This document shows, piece after piece, positions 8,947 to 17,698 of a DNA stretch of 38,492 nucleotides. The DNA is taken from the NCBI GenBank assembly GCA_938034615.1, contig CALHLW010000206.1:1-38492 (forward strand), in the 5' to 3' direction. This stretch comes from an uncultured Neomegalonema sp. (lineage in GTDB: Bacteria > Pseudomonadota > Alphaproteobacteria > Rhodobacterales > Rhodobacteraceae). The notes beneath the pieces were generated by a model that was given only the letters and a program-made list of their open reading frames with translations, had not been told where the DNA came from and did no database searches. Position 1 is the first letter of the stretch, and each line of letters begins with the position of its first letter. The position numbers and the translations under genes are program-made.

Positions 8947-10165
8947 GGCTTCAGCCTCCGATGCAACATCCGACGGACCGGAGCTACTGCTCTCCGACCT
9001 TGCGGACAAGCGCCCCGTGATCTTGCAACTCGTGCCGCGCCTCGACGAGGGCGGAGTAGAACGCGGTACGCTGGAGATTGCCTCGGCCATCGTTCAGGCG
9101 GGCGGACGGGCCATTGTCGCCTCCGCCGGGGGGCGCCTCGCCTCGCGCCTGACGTCGATAGGTGGCGAATTCGTCGAGATGCCGGTGCAGACCAAGAATG
9201 TCCTCTCCATGCGTCGGAATGCCCGCCGCATCGCCGACCTGGTCAACAGCGAGAAGATCGATCTTATCCACGCCCGCAGCCGCGCCCCTGCATGGAGCGG
9301 CTATTGGGCCTCCCGCCGCACAGGGGCCGCCTTCGTGACCACCTATCACGGCTCCTACAACGAGGATTTCCCGCTCAAACGCCGCTACAATGCCGTCATG
9401 GCCAAGGGCAACCCGACCATCGCCGTCTCCGATTTCATCGCGCAGATGATTCGCGAGCGCCACGGCCTGCTCGATGACCGAATCATGACGATCCCGCGCG
9501 GAGCCGATCTCTCCGTCTTTGATCCCCAAGCCATGAAGGGCGAGCGTATCGCTCAGCTTGCCGACCGCTGGGGTTTGACCGACGAAACACGGCCTATTCT
9601 ATTGCTTCCGGGGCGTCTGACCCGGTGGAAAGGTCAAGAAGTCTTCATCGACGCCTGCGCACTGCTTCGCGAGAAACGCGGTCCCGATTTCCTTGGCCTC
9701 ATGATCGGGGGCGCGCCTGATGGCTCGTCCTACCCTGACGATCTCGAAAAGCGCGCGCGCGAGAAAGGCTGCACCGACGTCATCAAAATTGCCGGATCGT
9801 GCAACGACATGCCTGCTGCTTATCGTCTCGCCGGGTGCGCCGTCTCCGCTTCGACTGACCCTGAAGCCTTCGGTCGCGTGGCGGTTGAAGCGCAGGCCAT
9901 GGGTCGCCCCATCATTGCCACCAACCATGGCGGATCGCGCGAGACCGTTGATGACGGCATCACAGGCGCTCTGGTCGAGCCGGGCAATGCGGCAAAGATG
10001 GCCGAGGCCATGGATGCTTTCCTCGAGCTGGACGAAGCAACTTGTGACCGCATCGGCAAACTCGCGCGCCTGCGGGTGCAGCGCCTGTTTTCGACTGCCC
10101 GGATGCAGGCATCGACACTCGATGTCTACGAGCGGGCGACGGGGTTGGTCTTTCCCGCCCGATAA
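8945..10165 (+). CDS. Glycosyltransferase family 4 (GT-B)
   Basis: PVILQLVPRLDEGGVERGTLEIASAIVQAGG, LLLPGRLTRWKGQEVFIDA, EAFGRVAVEAQAMGRPIIATNHGGSRETV. Start taken as MASASDATS (8945). Confidence 0.93.
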   Translation: MASASDATSDGPELLLSDLADKRPVILQLVPRLDEGGVERGTLEIASAIVQAGGRAIVASAGGRLASRLTSIGGEFVEMPVQTKNVLSMRRNARRIADLVNSEKIDLIHARSRAPAWSGYWASRRTGAAFVTTYHGSYNEDFPLKRRYNAVMAKGNPTIAVSDFIAQMIRERHGLLDDRIMTIPRGADLSVFDPQAMKGERIAQLADRWGLTDETRPILLLPGRLTRWKGQEVFIDACALLREKRGPDFLGLMIGGAPDGSSYPDDLEKRAREKGCTDVIKIAGSCNDMPAAYRLAGCAVSASTDPEAFGRVAVEAQAMGRPIIATNHGGSRETVDDGITGALVEPGNAAKMAEAMDAFLELDEATCDRIGKLARLRVQRLFSTARMQASTLDVYERATGLVFPAR

Positions 10166-11367
10166 GCGTCAAGCCCCAGCCGCGAAAGGGGCCGCCCCAG
10201 CATCCCCGTCACCAGCGCGGCAAGGATCGGCGGCGCGGGCCAGTGCAACGAAATCGGCCCCGTGATCCGGTCGCGTAACACCGGCAAAGCGCGGCTGTCC
10301 GATTGATAAACCGGCGTGAACAGGCGGCTCATCGTCTGGAACAACCGAACATGCCCCTGCCGCAACTGCGCGAAGCTCGCTCCGATCTCCGCCCGGCCTT
10401 CGGTCGCAACCGCATGGGCGAGCGCGAACGCATCCAGCAGCGCCATGTTCGCTCCCTGCCCGAGTTGCGGACTGGTCGCGTGATAGCTGTCGCCGATATG
10501 TACGATCCCGTCGCCATAGGGTCGCGACAGGGTGCGATGGCGATAGGTCGCCCAGGCCAGCGCATCATGGCTGTCGATCCCGTCTAGCAGAATCGCGGTG
10601 TCGGGCCAGAGCGCCCGGACCTCATCCTTCCACGCATCGAGCGGCCTTGCGCGCCAATCGTCCAGCCCACCATGGGGCAGGCTCCAGAAGAATGTCGCCT
10701 TTTCGGGCGCTGCGGCAGTGGCGCTCCCGACCGGCAGGACACCCACCATCTTCGAAGCCCGATAATACCGCTGTTCGAGGGCATGGGGCGAGAATGGCCC
10801 ACCCTTCGGCCAGTCCAGCGTCGCCCAGAGCGCTCCGTAGGGCAGGGCGCGGGCCGGATGCCGATCACTCAACGCCGACTCGCTGCCCAACGCATCCACG
10901 ATCAGATCGAACGGCCCGGTCGGCGCGTAATCCGCGAAGGTCAACGTCCCGCGCGATGCTCCCTTCACGATCATGCCGGGGCGCAGAGTCACTGCCTCGC
11001 GTTTCACAGCTTCATAGAGCGCATCGAACAGCGCCGAACGCTGGATGCCAAGCCCCCGATACTCCGGATCCAGCGCCGCATAGCTCACATCGAGAACGAC
11101 GGCCCCGCTTGGCTCGGATCGCCCGAAAATCCGGTCGACCCAAGCCCCCCGCGCCGCAATCCTATCGGCCAGACCGAGCGTCTCAAGAACTGCCATGCCT
11201 GTCGGTTGCAGCATGAAGCCCGATCCGACAGGCTGCGGCGCTTCGAACTGCTCGAATAAGGTCACGGCATGTCCCTGCCGTGCGTGCATCAGGGCACTGG
11301 CAAGCCCGCCAATCCCCGCGCCGCAGACCGCAATCGCCAGTTTCGTGGAGGGAGTTCTGCCCGTCAT
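10126..11367 (-). CDS. FAD-dependent monooxygenase (NAD(P)/FAD oxidoreductase)
   Basis: Rossmann GAGIGGLASALMHARQGHAVTLFE; second FAD motif VHIGDSYHATSPQLGQGANMALLDAFAL. Confidence 0.92.
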   Translation of the reverse strand: MTGRTPSTKLAIAVCGAGIGGLASALMHARQGHAVTLFEQFEAPQPVGSGFMLQPTGMAVLETLGLADRIAARGAWVDRIFGRSEPSGAVVLDVSYAALDPEYRGLGIQRSALFDALYEAVKREAVTLRPGMIVKGASRGTLTFADYAPTGPFDLIVDALGSESALSDRHPARALPYGALWATLDWPKGGPFSPHALEQRYYRASKMVGVLPVGSATAAAPEKATFFWSLPHGGLDDWRARPLDAWKDEVRALWPDTAILLDGIDSHDALAWATYRHRTLSRPYGDGIVHIGDSYHATSPQLGQGANMALLDAFALAHAVATEGRAEIGASFAQLRQGHVRLFQTMSRLFTPVYQSDSRALPVLRDRITGPISLHWPAPPILAALVTGMLGRPLSRLGLDAYRAGKTNPVARS

Positions 11368-11469
11368 GCCCTGTTCCGGTCGCCTCTGGGAGGTTGCGAC
11401 ATAGCAGGATGATCCGGGGCGCGTCGAGACTCGCCGTCATCGGCATCGGGCAATCGCCGGCAAAGGTCT

Positions 11470-11496
11470 CTGCCACGGATCGAGGTCCGGGGCAGG
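11470..11496. repeat. Partial copy (one arm) of the type B palindromic element
   Basis: gatcgaggtccggggcagg matches the right arm of the element at 19313-19380. Confidence 0.55.
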
Positions 11497-11516
11497 TACT
11501 CGATTTCACGCCACGA

Positions 11517-12413
11517 TCAGCCTCGCTTCAGACAGTCCAATCGCACAGTTGCGGCCGTCCCAATGGCATAAAGCCCCTGTTCCGTGCGCTCGCGTCCGCG
11601 CGTGCCGTCGATGGCATGGCGGGTCTTCGCGCGCTCCAGAAAGGACGCCACCGCGCGCGCTTCGGTCACGACCGCCAGATGCTTCAAAATCTTGCCGGTC
11701 AGGCGGCTGGCCTCGACCGAGTCGATCTTCGCTTTCAGAACGCCGATCACCCGACCCTTGCTGTCGAGAACCGGCCCACCCGAATGCCCCCGCCGCACAT
11801 CGCCCATCACGCCCACAAGACCCCGCTTGCGCGGATCGCTGAGATCGTAATTCACGATGGCCGGTGTCAGACGCGGTTTCAGACGGATGCGTCCCTCTTG
11901 TGGAAATCCTATAACTGCAACTGGCTCACCGCCGGGCGGCAGATGGGGCGCCAGGCGTAGATAATGCCGTGTGCGATAACTCGTATCGAGCAGCGCCAGA
12001 TCATTCTCGTCATCCAGCGCGACGATACGCACGGGCAGACGACGCGGCGAATTCGGGATACGCAACTCCACCGCATCGCAGGGTTTTACCACGTGGGCGC
12101 TGGTCAGGATCGTCCCGCTCGCATTCACCGCAAAACCCGCGCCCGCACTATAAAACCGTACAGGCCGCGCCGCTTCGGCCCTCCTGATCGCATCGCCCCG
12201 CGCGAGAGTTCGGCGGCGATTTCGATCATATTCGGTCTTCAGTCGCACGGCTTCGGCGGAGGTCACTTCCCGGCCCGTACACCGCTTGCGGCGGACGGGT
12301 TGGACGATTCCACGCTCCGAATCCCAGCAATTCACGACTTCCATTGCGCTGTCGGACGCAAGGGTCGGGGTGGTGGCCAGAAGGGCGGCGATCAGGGGCA
12401 TCCAGATATTCAT
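11517..12413 (-). CDS. Trypsin-like (S1-family) serine peptidase with signal peptide
   Basis: 298 aa; signal MNIWMPLIAALLATTPTLA; triad segments LTSAHVV, DDENDLALL and GHSGGPVLDSKGRVIGV. Confidence 0.88.
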   Translation of the reverse strand: MNIWMPLIAALLATTPTLASDSAMEVVNCWDSERGIVQPVRRKRCTGREVTSAEAVRLKTEYDRNRRRTLARGDAIRRAEAARPVRFYSAGAGFAVNASGTILTSAHVVKPCDAVELRIPNSPRRLPVRIVALDDENDLALLDTSYRTRHYLRLAPHLPPGGEPVAVIGFPQEGRIRLKPRLTPAIVNYDLSDPRKRGLVGVMGDVRRGHSGGPVLDSKGRVIGVLKAKIDSVEASRLTGKILKHLAVVTEARAVASFLERAKTRHAIDGTRGRERTEQGLYAIGTAATVRLDCLKRG

Positions 12414-12449
12414 GAGGCGCAGGATACGTCATAAGAATGACGGAGCGGT

Positions 12450-13091
12450 TCACGCCTCGCGGTCTGCCTCGATCCCAAGATCACGAAGTCGCGCGCGTTC
12501 GGCCTCGGTCAGCGGCGGCACTTTTGTCGGTGGCACAGGGCGGGTCGCAATCTGCCGCCACGCGACGATTCCGCCACCGATCAGCAAGATCGGCCCTCCG
12601 AACCACAGCAGGATAGTCTTGGCATTGAGCGGCGGTTTGAGCAGAACGTAATCGCCGTATCGCGATTGGGCATAATCGAGGATTTCCTGATCCGTATCGC
12701 CTGCCACGAGGCGCTCACGGACAAGAATACGCAGGTCTTTCGCAAGATCGGCGTCCGACTCGTCGATGTTCTCGTTGCGACAGACCAGGCAGCGCAACCC
12801 CTTCGACAATTCCCGCGCCCGCGACTCCAGCGCCGGATCGGACAGGATTTCCGAAGGCTCGACCGCATGGACGGGCGAGGACATCGCCAGCATCACTGTT
12901 ATCCCCGCGAAAGCAGGGATCTTTCTCAGCCATGCGAATGCCGCGTCTACGCGCTTCGGAAGAAGGGTATTTGTCACCCCGCGACTTGATCGCGGGGTCC
13001 ATGATTCAGCACATTCGGCACGATGGCTTCCGCGATCAAGTCGCGGAATGACAATGCTCGCAGAACTTGGTGTTGTCTTCGAACCTCTCAT
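12450..13091 (-). CDS. ccmH: Cytochrome c-type biogenesis protein CcmH; start uncertain
   Basis: Mature part VEPSEILSDPALESRARELSKGLRCLVCRNENIDESDADLAKDLRILVRERLVAGDTDQEILDYAQSRYGDYVLLKPP (LRCxxCRN motif), TM LLWFGGPILLIGGGIVAW. The ATG at 13091 overlaps the ccmF stop as ATGA, and the N-terminal region contains translated repeat sequence. Confidence 0.92.
   Translation of the reverse strand: MRGSKTTPSSASIVIPRLDRGSHRAECAESWTPRSSRGVTNTLLPKRVDAAFAWLRKIPAFAGITVMLAMSSPVHAVEPSEILSDPALESRARELSKGLRCLVCRNENIDESDADLAKDLRILVRERLVAGDTDQEILDYAQSRYGDYVLLKPPLNAKTILLWFGGPILLIGGGIVAWRQIATRPVPPTKVPPLTEAERARLRDLGIEADREA
12894..12927. repeat. Short palindromic motif (type A half element) within the predicted ccmH signal peptide
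   Basis: cactgttatccccgcgaaagcagggatctttct; translates as RKIPAFAGITV on the minus strand. Confidence 0.6.
12972..13053. repeat. Type A palindromic repeat (82 nt) at the 5' end of ccmH
   Basis: tgtcaccccgcgacttgatcgcggggtccatg...cttccgcgatcaagtcgcggaatgaca. Near-identical architecture and the same length at 32507-32588. Confidence 0.85.
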
Positions 13092-15064
13092 TCCGCAGGC
13101 ACCATTGCCGCTTTCCCCCGGTTCGGTGCCCCCACCCTATGGCGGCGATCTGTCAGGCTGAGCAGGCCTCCGAGCGTCATGATGAACGCCCCAAGCCAAA
13201 TCCAGTTGGCGAACGGCTTCACGTAAGACCGCACGGCCCATCCCCCGTTGTCCTGCTTGTCACCCAGCACGATATAGATGTCCTCGATCAGGCTCGCCCG
13301 GATACCGGCTTCCGTCGTCTGGGTCCGCTGAACGGTGTAGAACCGTTTTTCCGAGACGAGGCTTGCGATTTCCTCGCCGTCGCGGAACACCGTGAACATC
13401 CCGCCGTCGATGATGTAGTTCGGCCCTTTCGACCGCTCCACGCCGTCGAAGCGGATTTCGTAGCCTGCCAGCGGGATCATCTCGCCGACCCTTGCCGCAC
13501 GGATATCCTCACTCTCCCACGCCGTAATACCCACGATGCCGAAGGCCGTGATACCCATCCCCATATGGGCGAGCGCTTGCCCCCATGCTGAGCGCGGCAG
13601 GTTCGCCAGACGCCGCAGTGTCTCCCCAGCGGGCACACGGCCCAGCTTCACCCGTTCCGACAGATCGACGATCACACCGAAGATCGCCCAGAAGGCCAAC
13701 GCAATACCGAGCGGCGCGAGCAAAGGCCCGCCCGAACGCCACATCGCGAAGATCGACCCCACGAGAAACGACAGCGCGGCGGCGGTCCACAGCTTTTTCA
13801 TCACACGAGGCAGGTCGCCGCGCTTCCATGGCAGGGCCGCGCCAATGGGCATGGCAATGAGCAACATCACCATCAGCGGCGAGAAGGCCAAATTGAAGAA
13901 TGCCGTGCCAAAGCTCATCTGATCGCCTGTCACCGCTTCGATCAGCAAAGGCCCGAGGGTCCCGAGGAACACCACTGCTGCGGCAACCGACAGGAATAAA
14001 TTGTTCAGGATTAGCCCGCTTTCCCGGCTGACTGGCGCGAACACGCCTTCCGGCTCCATCTGCGGCGCGCGCCACGCATAGAGCGTCAGTGCTCCGCCTG
14101 TCGCGATGACGAGGATGGCGAGGATGAACACCCCGCGCGAAGGGTCGGAGGCGAATGCATGAACGCTGGTCAACAGGCCCGAGCGCACGATGAACGTCCC
14201 CACAAGGCTGAGCGAAAATGCGATGATCGCCAGCAGGATCGTCCAACTCTTCAGCGTCGAGCGTTTCTCGACCACCACCGCCGAGTGCAGAAGCGCAGCG
14301 GCCACCAGCCAAGGCATGAAGCTCGCGTTCTCGACCGGATCCCAAAACCACCAGCCGCCCCAACCAAGCTCGTAATAGGCCCAATAGGAGCCAAGCGCGA
14401 TTCCGACCGTGAGCGCCGCCCATGCAAGCAAAGTCCAAGGCCGCACCCATCGCGCCCAGGCTGCATCCACGCGCCCTTCGATCAGCGCGGCAACTGCAAA
14501 GCTGAACGGCATCGAAAGGCCCACATAGCCTAGGTACAGAAACGGCGGATGCGCCGCGAGCGCCCAGTCCTGAAGCAGGGGATTGAGACCCGTACCATCC
14601 ACAGGCACCGGGTCCATCCGCTCGAACGGGTTCGAGGTGAAGAGGATGAAGGCCAGAAACGCCACCGCGATCATCGCTTGAACCGCCAACGTCCGCGCCC
14701 GCAGGGCAGGGGGGATATTACGCCCGAACGCCGCAACCAGCGCCCCATAGAGCGCAAGGATCAGCACCCAGAGCAGCATCGAGCCCTCGTGATTGCCCCA
14801 GACCCCGGCGATCTTGAACAGATACGGCTTGTCGCTATGCGAATTGGCATAGACCACCCGCAGCGAGAAATCCGAATTCACGAAGCCATAAGTCAGCGCC
14901 GCAAACGAAAACCCGATGAGCAAAAAGCCCATCAGCGCCGCCGTCTCCGCAAAGCGCATCGGCTCCGCATAACCCTTATGCGCGCCCCAGAGCGGGATGG
15001 TCGATTGCGCTATGGCCACCGCAAACGCGAGGATCAGCGCGAAATGTCCGAGTTCTGCGATCAT
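13088..15064 (-). CDS. ccmF: Cytochrome c heme lyase subunit CcmF
   Basis: 658 aa multi-TM; GVWGNHEGSMLLWVLILALYGALVA, ALAAHPPFLYLGYVGLSMPF, WWFWDPVENASFMPWLVAAALLHS (WWD-type domain), multiple CcmF motifs. Confidence 0.97.
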   Translation of the reverse strand: MIAELGHFALILAFAVAIAQSTIPLWGAHKGYAEPMRFAETAALMGFLLIGFSFAALTYGFVNSDFSLRVVYANSHSDKPYLFKIAGVWGNHEGSMLLWVLILALYGALVAAFGRNIPPALRARTLAVQAMIAVAFLAFILFTSNPFERMDPVPVDGTGLNPLLQDWALAAHPPFLYLGYVGLSMPFSFAVAALIEGRVDAAWARWVRPWTLLAWAALTVGIALGSYWAYYELGWGGWWFWDPVENASFMPWLVAAALLHSAVVVEKRSTLKSWTILLAIIAFSLSLVGTFIVRSGLLTSVHAFASDPSRGVFILAILVIATGGALTLYAWRAPQMEPEGVFAPVSRESGLILNNLFLSVAAAVVFLGTLGPLLIEAVTGDQMSFGTAFFNLAFSPLMVMLLIAMPIGAALPWKRGDLPRVMKKLWTAAALSFLVGSIFAMWRSGGPLLAPLGIALAFWAIFGVIVDLSERVKLGRVPAGETLRRLANLPRSAWGQALAHMGMGITAFGIVGITAWESEDIRAARVGEMIPLAGYEIRFDGVERSKGPNYIIDGGMFTVFRDGEEIASLVSEKRFYTVQRTQTTEAGIRASLIEDIYIVLGDKQDNGGWAVRSYVKPFANWIWLGAFIMTLGGLLSLTDRRHRVGAPNRGKAAMVPAE

Positions 15065-15221
15065 TCGTCTCTTTTGCCCCGCAAGACGCCCCCGCGCAAC
15101 GCGGCATGATGTTCACGCCGTTCATTTTCGTGAGAGAATCCAGTGCGACGACTGGATAGATGGACGCGAACGACATCGGCGTGCAGGATCGCCCTATCGT
15201 TCCGAAGCGGAGTGCCGAATC

Positions 15222-15737
15222 ATGCCGAGCCTGCGTGTCGTTCTGAAAATCCTGCATTCGCTGTCCGCTGCCGGGCTGCTCGGCGGGCTGGCCTGTTACA
15301 TGATCCTGCTGGTCTTCGCACCGCAAGACAACGCCGCCGCTTATGCCGATCTGCGCGAGTCGATTGCGATGGTCAGCGATTACGTGCTCGTCCCCTCACT
15401 CGCCGTCGCGCTGGTTTCGGGGTTGCTCGCCATGGCCTTCCACACGCCGTTCATGGACAAGGGCTGGGCATGGGCCAAGGCGGCCATGGGTCTCCTGATG
15501 TTCAAGGGCGTTCTTACGGTCGTGGGCGCAAAAGCCGATCATGCCGCCGTCCTCGCCCGTAAGATCGAGGAGGGTGCGATACCGCAGGAGGTGCTTGATT
15601 CCGCGATGCGCCACGAATGGGCGACCCTCTGGATCGTCATGGCGCTCACGGTTGCGAATGTCGTCCTCGGTGTCTGGCGCCCCAAATTTGCACGCCCACC
15701 AAAAGCGCAGTCCTCGTCACAGGAAAAAGCCACATGA
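15222..15737 (+). CDS. Small integral membrane protein (DUF2269-like)
   Basis: MPSLRVVLKILHSLSAAGLLGGLACYMILLVF..., four hydrophobic segments. Start moved to 15222; stop overlaps the next ATG (15734). Confidence 0.75.
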   Translation: MPSLRVVLKILHSLSAAGLLGGLACYMILLVFAPQDNAAAYADLRESIAMVSDYVLVPSLAVALVSGLLAMAFHTPFMDKGWAWAKAAMGLLMFKGVLTVVGAKADHAAVLARKIEEGAIPQEVLDSAMRHEWATLWIVMALTVANVVLGVWRPKFARPPKAQSSSQEKAT

Positions 15738-16774
15738 AGGCCGTTGTCTACGAGGCCTTTGGCCAACGCCCGACCCTCCAGACCGTCCCCGATCCGACCC
15801 CCGACCCGAACGGTGTGGTCATTCGCGTCATGGCCTCGGGCGTCTGCCGCAGCGATTTCCATGCATGGGGCGGTCACGACTCCACGGTCCAGCTTCCCCA
15901 CGTTCCCGGCCACGAACTCGCCGGAACCATCGAGGCGGTGGGCCGCGATGTCCGAAACTGGAAACCGGGCGACCGGGTAACGGTCCCCTTCGTCGGCGGT
16001 TGCGGCGCTTGCCCCCAATGCCACAGCGGCAATCAGCAGGTTTGCGACGATCAGTTCCAACCCGGCTTCACCCATTGGGGCAGCTTCGCGCAATACGTCG
16101 CAATCGGGCAGGCCGATCTCAACCTCGTCGGCCTGCCCGAAACCATGGATTTCGCCACCGCCGCCAGCCTCGGCTGCCGCTTCGTCACGGCCTATCGCGG
16201 CGTCGTCGATCAGGGCCGGGTGAAACCGGGTCAGTGGCTCGCGGTTCACGGATGCGGTGGCGTCGGCCTCTCGGCGATCATGATCGCCAAGGCGATGGGC
16301 GCGCGGACCGTGGCGGTGGATGTGACCGACCGCAGCCTCGCACTCGCACAGGAAATCGGCGCGGAAGTCATCGTGAAGGCGGGTAACACCGATGTGGTCG
16401 CTGCCGTCCGAGAGGCCACGGATGGCGGCGCGCATCTCTCCATCGACGCCCTCGGCATCCCGGAAACTTGCACCAACTCCGTCAAATCGCTCCGCAAGCG
16501 CGGTCGCCATATCCAGCTCGGCTGGATGCTCGGCGACGACAGCGCGCCTCCAATCCCCATGGACCTCGTTATGGGCAATGAGCTTGAAATCATCGGCAGC
16601 CACGGGATGCAGGCCCATCGCTATCCCGAGATGATGGCGCTGATCGCCACTGGCGCGCTCACCCCGTCCCGCCTGATTCACGAGAAAATCTCGCTCGACC
16701 AATCCATCGACGCTCTTGCGAATTTCGAGCAATACGAGCGGGCCGGGATCACGGTTATCACCGATTTTGACTGA
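15734..16774 (+). CDS. Zinc-dependent alcohol dehydrogenase family protein (MDR)
   Basis: MKAVVYEAFGQRP..., GVCRSDFHAWGGHD, PHVPGHELAGTIEAVG, GDRVTVPFVGGCGACPQCHSGNQQVC, LAVHGCGGVGLSA. Confidence 0.94.
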   Translation: MKAVVYEAFGQRPTLQTVPDPTPDPNGVVIRVMASGVCRSDFHAWGGHDSTVQLPHVPGHELAGTIEAVGRDVRNWKPGDRVTVPFVGGCGACPQCHSGNQQVCDDQFQPGFTHWGSFAQYVAIGQADLNLVGLPETMDFATAASLGCRFVTAYRGVVDQGRVKPGQWLAVHGCGGVGLSAIMIAKAMGARTVAVDVTDRSLALAQEIGAEVIVKAGNTDVVAAVREATDGGAHLSIDALGIPETCTNSVKSLRKRGRHIQLGWMLGDDSAPPIPMDLVMGNELEIIGSHGMQAHRYPEMMALIATGALTPSRLIHEKISLDQSIDALANFEQYERAGITVITDFD

Positions 16775-16792
16775 CTTTTCTTCGAGCCGATT

Positions 16793-17638
16793 ATGACGCC
16801 CCGCGCGCAGGCCATCCTCCTCATGTGCAGCGGCGTCCTGATGCTGGTGTTGAACGATGTGGCGGCGAAGTGGCTGGTGGCCCGCTACGACCCGGTGCAG
16901 ATCGCCTTTTTGCGCAGCGTCTTCGCCTTGCCGCTGGCGGCGATACTGGTGTGGTATTTTGACGGGCACAGCGGATTTCGCTCCGGTCGGGTCTGGGTCC
17001 ATGCCGTGCGGGGTGCGATGGTGCTGATCGCGACATGGGCGTTCTTCGGCTCCCTGCGGGTCTTGCCACTGGCGGAGGCGCAATCGCTGTTGTTCACCGC
17101 GCCAATCATCGTGGCCATCCTCGCAGCCCTCTTCACGAGCGAGGACGTCGAACCCCATCATTGGGCGAGTGTGGCCCTGGGTTTTGCCGGAGCGCTCGTG
17201 ATCGTGCAGCCCGGCAGGGCGGCCTTCCAACCGGAATCGCTCTACGCCCTGTCGGCGGCTTTTCTTTATGCGCTCATCATGCTCAGCGCCCGCTGGATCG
17301 ACGCGCGGGACAGCTTGTGGACCATGACGTTCTGGATGACCGTCTTCTCGGCATTGCTCGGGTCCGCGAGCCTCTTCGCAAGCTGGCCCGTGCCGGAGCC
17401 GATGGATGCGGCGCTGTTCACCGCGATGGCCGTGCTCGGCACAGGGGGGATGGCGCTGGTCAGTCAGGCATTTCGCATGGCCCCGGCCACCCTCGTCGCG
17501 CCGCTGGATTACACGGCGCTTCTCTGGGCGAGCATGATGGGCTGGCTGATATGGGGGACGGTGCCGGGATGGTCGGTCTATGCGGGCGCGGGGTTCATCG
17601 TCGCGGGGGGCATCATGGTTTTGCGGCGACAGGAATAA
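16793..17638 (+). CDS. EamA/DMT-family transporter
   Basis: 281 aa, about 10 hydrophobic segments, internally duplicated EamA-like halves (DVAAKWLVARYDPVQIAFLRSVFALP; LWASMMGWLIWGTVPGWSVYAGAGFIVAGGIMVLRR). Confidence 0.9.
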   Translation: MTPRAQAILLMCSGVLMLVLNDVAAKWLVARYDPVQIAFLRSVFALPLAAILVWYFDGHSGFRSGRVWVHAVRGAMVLIATWAFFGSLRVLPLAEAQSLLFTAPIIVAILAALFTSEDVEPHHWASVALGFAGALVIVQPGRAAFQPESLYALSAAFLYALIMLSARWIDARDSLWTMTFWMTVFSALLGSASLFASWPVPEPMDAALFTAMAVLGTGGMALVSQAFRMAPATLVAPLDYTALLWASMMGWLIWGTVPGWSVYAGAGFIVAGGIMVLRRQE

Positions 17639-17698
17639 GGGCTTGCGCCGCGCGCCATGGCGGTCATGGTCGGGAGAGGCAAACCGGAGATTTCCACC

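Noticed and set aside
13509-14450. 313 aa minus-strand ORF within ccmF
   Set aside because: Alternative frame of ccmF on the same strand; low-complexity Arg/Ala/Gly composition.
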